A stretch of DNA of 64,000 bases from Streptomyces coffeae. GTDB lineage: Bacteria; Actinomycetota; Actinomycetes; Streptomycetales; Streptomycetaceae. Below the pieces are notes generated by a model that was given only the letters and a program-made list of their open reading frames with translations, had not been told where the DNA came from and did not search any database. Positions 60,925-64,000 of the stretch are shown in pieces; within the stretch, counting starts at the first letter, position 1; each line of letters opens with the position of its first letter. The stretch covers positions 1-64,000 of the forward strand of contig NZ_JAERRF010000034.1 of NCBI RefSeq assembly GCF_016741875.1. The letters run 5' to 3'. Position numbers and translations under genes: made by a program.

Positions 60925-61383
60925 GTGACGCGCTGGGACATCGACCCGGCCGGGGTCGCGTTCACGCTGTCGTTGACCAAGGACGGCGCGGAGAAGATGA
61001 AGGACGCCGTCGAGGCACTGGTGAAGGATGTGCTGAGCGCGGCCGGCTCCGCCGGTACGGTCGTCGAGGGCACCACGTACACGCCTGCCCCGGCGGTCGG
61101 CCCGGTGGCAGACGGGACGTCACGGACCGGCCCCATGGGTCCGATCGGCCAGGCGTTGGGTCAGTATCTGCAAAGTCGGCAGGCTCCCATGCGGTTCATG
61201 GCGACCCGGACCGCGAACGCGATCAACGGTGCGGCCTCAGCCACCAACGCGTATGCGCAGGGGCAGTTGCAGCAGGCCGCCGACTGTCAGGCCTCGGCCG
61301 TCGCAGCAGCCAAGGTCCAAGACGCCCAGAGCCGGATCGGGAAGCAGGTCCAGGACCAGACGCGGGGAGACTTCGGTGGCTGA
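60925..61383 (+). CDS. DUF6507-family protein of the type VII toxin operon
   Basis: A 152-residue protein with opening MTRWDIDPAGVAFTLSLTKD, a Pro/Thr-rich middle and Ala/Gln-rich helices (AQGQLQQAADCQASAV). I recall this as the DUF6507 family that accompanies ESAT-6-like genes in Streptomyces. GTG 60925 with AGGAGGGG upstream. Its stop overlaps the following toxin gene by 8 bases, so the toxin is translationally coupled to it. A role in secretion or toxin neutralisation is not established. Confidence 0.7.
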   Translation: MTRWDIDPAGVAFTLSLTKDGAEKMKDAVEALVKDVLSAAGSAGTVVEGTTYTPAPAVGPVADGTSRTGPMGPIGQALGQYLQSRQAPMRFMATRTANAINGAASATNAYAQGQLQQAADCQASAVAAAKVQDAQSRIGKQVQDQTRGDFGG

Positions 61384-64000
61384 GCAGCCCGTAGACCCCG
61401 AGGCGATACCCGAGTTCACCGGCAACCTCGAACAACTGGAGCTCGACGTCACCGCCCTGTCCACGGACGCGCTTTCGGTGTGGACTGCCGGTAACCAGAT
61501 CGACAGCACCTTCAAAGGCCTGTCCGCGCACTACGCCGCGCCGGAAGCGGAGCAACTGTTCGCCACCACCGCACCGGTGGCCGCCAAGGCCGACAAGCTG
61601 AGCGGTGAGCTGGAATCGATCTCCAAGGCCCTGAGCGACTACGCGGCCGAGGCCCGCCCCCTGGCGGAGAAGCTGAAACGGCTCAAGGCGGATGCGGCCG
61701 CGTTCAAGACCCAGATCGCCGGGGATGATGACTGGAACGAGGACGGCGACAAAACCGAGGAGAACAACGCCCGCCTCGCCGAGGTGAACGCTGCCTTCAT
61801 CGCGTTCCGGCAGGCCGAACAGACCTGCGCGAACAAGATCTTCGCCCTGTTCAGTGACTTCCGCTACGTCACCGACGACGGCTCGCACCCGAAGAACGCC
61901 TACGCCCTCAAGGAGGGGGCTTTCGACGGCTCCGAAACGCCTTGGGGCAAGCCGGTTGAAGAGTCCCTGGAGTGGTGGGAACTCCACCGCATGGGCAAAC
62001 GGTTCCTCTGGGACGGCTTCATCATCGACGGAGTCGGAGGCTTCTTCAAAGGCCTCTACACCCTGTTCGGCGGGTACGGCTCGGAGGTAGCCGGCAAGGC
62101 GTGGGGACAGCTCGGCGACGCCCTCGGCGGCGTCAGCGCCTACATCATGACCCCCTACAACGAGATCCTGGACTGGGCGTTCGGGGAACCGGAGGACAAC
62201 TCCGACGAAGAACGCCAAAAGAAGGCGCTTCGGGACTTCGGCAAAGGAATCATCGCCTACGACCAGTGGGGCAAGAACAACTACCGCGCCGCCGGCGCCG
62301 CCTCGTTCAACGTCCTGACCTTCCTCAACGGCGTGGGTGCCGCTTCTAATGCACCCAAGATCATCTCGGTGACCGGCAAGGCCGCCCGTGCCGTGGACCC
62401 GGCCACCTACATCGCCAAGGCCGGCAAGTACACCACCGTCAAAGTCCGCGAAGTGATGGGCAGCATTCGCGGCGTGGGCAACGGCTCCTACGTGGAACTC
62501 GTCGACGGCACCCGGTACCGCATTCCGGACCGGCCCGAAGCGGTCTTCGACGAGGTGAAGTTCCCGCCGGAGAAGTACGTGGCAGCCCTCGACGACAAAG
62601 GCAACCCCGTTTACCTCAGTAGGGAGAACGGGGCGCTCTACAACGCGGACGGCACCGTCAAGACAGGTGACGACCTGCGCCACGAATGGTCGGCTGACAA
62701 TCGCGCTCGTCTGGCCGCAGAGAATTCAGCGGTGCGTGAGCCCGCAGGCGTCGGAGGCCGCACCAACGAAGCGGGCGTCCATCCCGTCGAGGGGGCCCGC
62801 GAGCGTGAGGCAACAACGGCGAGTCAGGCCCCACCCAATGGTGGAAGAAGAGGCCCCCTTGCACCCCCCGGAGGCCCAGGCAGCGGCGGTTTCGATGATC
62901 TCGGCCGTGCCACTGGGGACTCGTCTCCCACCCGCTCGGGTGACGATGGCGCTGGGCAGGGCGATACCGGTGTATCCGCCGAAAATGAGTCGACGCCCCA
63001 CGGAAGGCATGCTGACGAGCATCCAGGCAGCGGTGACGGAACCGCAGAACGGGAACTCACCCCTGCAGAGCAGAAACGGATCCAGGACGAGCATGTCTGG
63101 AAGGCCGGCACTGGCGGCCATGCCGAAACCCCGACAACGGGTGGCGGCCGCGACCTGCCCGGCAGCTCTGCCGCCGACAACGACCCCGGCAGCGCCGGCC
63201 ACCCTGATCCTCCAGGTGACGGCACGGTCCCGCCGCAGCGTGATCCTGTGCCGCGTCCCAGCTTCATGCGCGAGGGCGACAACCCATACGGTCCTCGTGG
63301 CTCCCTCACCCAGGAGCAGATCGAGGAGATCCAGGTCTACCGTGCCAACCACGAACCCGGGTACTTCGAGGACTACTACAAGGGCGGCGACCACTTCGGC
63401 GACCGTAAGAACCTGGAACTCACGGACGAGAGCGGGTTCACTCCGCCTCAGCTGACCCGGCTGTTGGACGACGGCCCGTTGATCCGGGCCAAGGACACTC
63501 CTGCGCCTCCCGCGCCGCATTACCTCGACGACGATTACATCCGTATGGGTGCGGACAGCGTCACGAACCCATCCCGACTCAACATTCTCCACGAAGCCGC
63601 GCAGGACCGCCATTTCGCCATTCAGTGGGACAAGCTCGTCGAGAACTGGAAGACGGAGGCCGGTAACACGCACAACGCCCACGCCACTCTCGAATCAGGA
63701 GGACTCTGGGGCGAGGCCAAGGGGGCTTACAAAGAAGCCCACGCGCAGATGGGGGACCTAGCCGAGAAATTTGGCGAGAAGGCGGCCGAGCACCACTTTA
63801 TTGCTGAGCACTACCCGGACTTCGACAAACAGACCCTCCTCGGCCCGAAGAACGGCAATGACCAGTTCGACCAGGTATGGAAGCACGAGGACGGTCGAAT
63901 TGTCGTCATCGAGGCCAAGAGCAGCACTGGTACTCGTCTCGGTCCTCGCACTCTCCCGAACGGTAGAAGGGTCTCCCAGGGAAGCAGGGAGTACTTCTTC
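61376..64000 (+). CDS. Polymorphic toxin with N-terminal secretion domain and PD-(D/E)XK-like nuclease tail (3' end outside window)
   Basis: An open frame of 875 codons without stop, continuing past the window. GTG 61376 follows GGGGAGA and overlaps the DUF6507 gene by 8 bases. The N-terminal 190 residues are helical and WXG-like (LEQLELDVTALSTDALSVWT, ADKLSGELESISKALSDY); a glycine/aromatic membrane-prone segment (GGFFKGLYTLFGGYG) and Gly/Pro/Asp-rich linkers follow. The last part has GPKNGNDQFDQVWKHEDGR then IVVIEAKSSTGTRLG; Asp832 and Glu846-x-Lys848 match a PD-(D/E)XK nuclease core. It is probably exported by type VII secretion and degrades nucleic acid in rivals; an immunity gene should lie just outside the window. 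Confidence 0.8.
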   Translation, partial: MAEQPVDPEAIPEFTGNLEQLELDVTALSTDALSVWTAGNQIDSTFKGLSAHYAAPEAEQLFATTAPVAAKADKLSGELESISKALSDYAAEARPLAEKLKRLKADAAAFKTQIAGDDDWNEDGDKTEENNARLAEVNAAFIAFRQAEQTCANKIFALFSDFRYVTDDGSHPKNAYALKEGAFDGSETPWGKPVEESLEWWELHRMGKRFLWDGFIIDGVGGFFKGLYTLFGGYGSEVAGKAWGQLGDALGGVSAYIMTPYNEILDWAFGEPEDNSDEERQKKALRDFGKGIIAYDQWGKNNYRAAGAASFNVLTFLNGVGAASNAPKIISVTGKAARAVDPATYIAKAGKYTTVKVREVMGSIRGVGNGSYVELVDGTRYRIPDRPEAVFDEVKFPPEKYVAALDDKGNPVYLSRENGALYNADGTVKTGDDLRHEWSADNRARLAAENSAVREPAGVGGRTNEAGVHPVEGAREREATTASQAPPNGGRRGPLAPPGGPGSGGFDDLGRATGDSSPTRSGDDGAGQGDTGVSAENESTPHGRHADEHPGSGDGTAERELTPAEQKRIQDEHVWKAGTGGHAETPTTGGGRDLPGSSAADNDPGSAGHPDPPGDGTVPPQRDPVPRPSFMREGDNPYGPRGSLTQEQIEEIQVYRANHEPGYFEDYYKGGDHFGDRKNLELTDESGFTPPQLTRLLDDGPLIRAKDTPAPPAPHYLDDDYIRMGADSVTNPSRLNILHEAAQDRHFAIQWDKLVENWKTEAGNTHNAHATLESGGLWGEAKGAYKEAHAQMGDLAEKFGEKAAEHHFIAEHYPDFDKQTLLGPKNGNDQFDQVWKHEDGRIVVIEAKSSTGTRLGPRTLPNGRRVSQGSREYFF

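Noticed and set aside
62726..63682. Minus-strand 318-codon frame inside the toxin gene
   Set aside because: Antisense shadow of the toxin frame, which has consistent codon use, a coupled start and the nuclease motif.

Overview
The window is chromosomal DNA from a high-GC actinobacterium, almost certainly a Streptomyces. The evidence is strong G/C bias at third codon positions, frequent GTG/TTG starts, a complete Pup-proteasome gene set, TatA/TatC, a DmdR/IdeR-type iron box, DUF6507/ESAT-6-type secretion genes and an AfsR/SARP-type regulator. All calls come from reading the sequence; no database search was run.

Layout. 1-9.8 kb: the 3' end of metH, a HAD phosphatase, two peptide-type ABC substrate-binding lipoproteins, an orphan NarL-type response regulator, a RecB-like nuclease, an M50 site-2 protease, TrmI (apparently leaderless), a secreted hypothetical and a 3Fe-4S ferredoxin. 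10-29.5 kb: the Pup-proteasome locus (arc/mpa, dop, pup, prcB, prcA, pafA, pafB, pafC). Embedded in or attached to it are a LacI/MFS pair with a palindromic operator, two FKBP isomerases, a small zinc-ribbon protein, a MITE-like element, tatA, tatC and helY. Pup is deamidated by Dop, conjugated by PafA, recognised and unfolded by Arc, and substrates are degraded by PrcBA. PafB/PafC are WYL-type regulators. 29.5-50.5 kb: two IPT/TIG repeat proteins, an iron-boxed siderophore-interacting protein, a 5'-3' exonuclease, a ProU-type betaine importer whose permease carries two tandem binding domains, and a Ro60-like TROVE gene preceded by tRNA-like RNA folds. Then come a B12-binding-type receptor, a TDT transporter with divergent LysR, a VOC protein, a beta-propeller/amidohydrolase, an alpha/beta hydrolase, and a split transketolase behind a SoxR-type promoter beside a broken soxR.

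50.6-64 kb: a tRNA-Pro(GGG) marks the start of an accessory region with visibly lower GC and scraps of transposases. It carries a very small predicted secreted peptide downstream of a SARP-NB-ARC-TPR regulator, a divergent NB-ARC-TPR protein, a CDP-glycerol-transferase-like protein translationally coupled to an unknown gene, and an ESAT-6-type operon. That operon ends in a large polymorphic toxin with a PD-(D/E)XK-like C-terminus, cut by the window edge.

The most interesting signals are: (i) two tandem Y-RNA-like folds, one with a perfect tRNA T-arm, just upstream of the TROVE gene; (ii) the tiny secreted peptide beside a TPR regulator, resembling a peptide/receptor signalling pair; (iii) the leaderless SoxR-type promoter of the split transketolase next to a soxR remnant; (iv) the ESX-type toxin operon; (v) the tandem-receptor betaine importer with a terminator in its leader; and (vi) the signal-less IPT/TIG protein pair.
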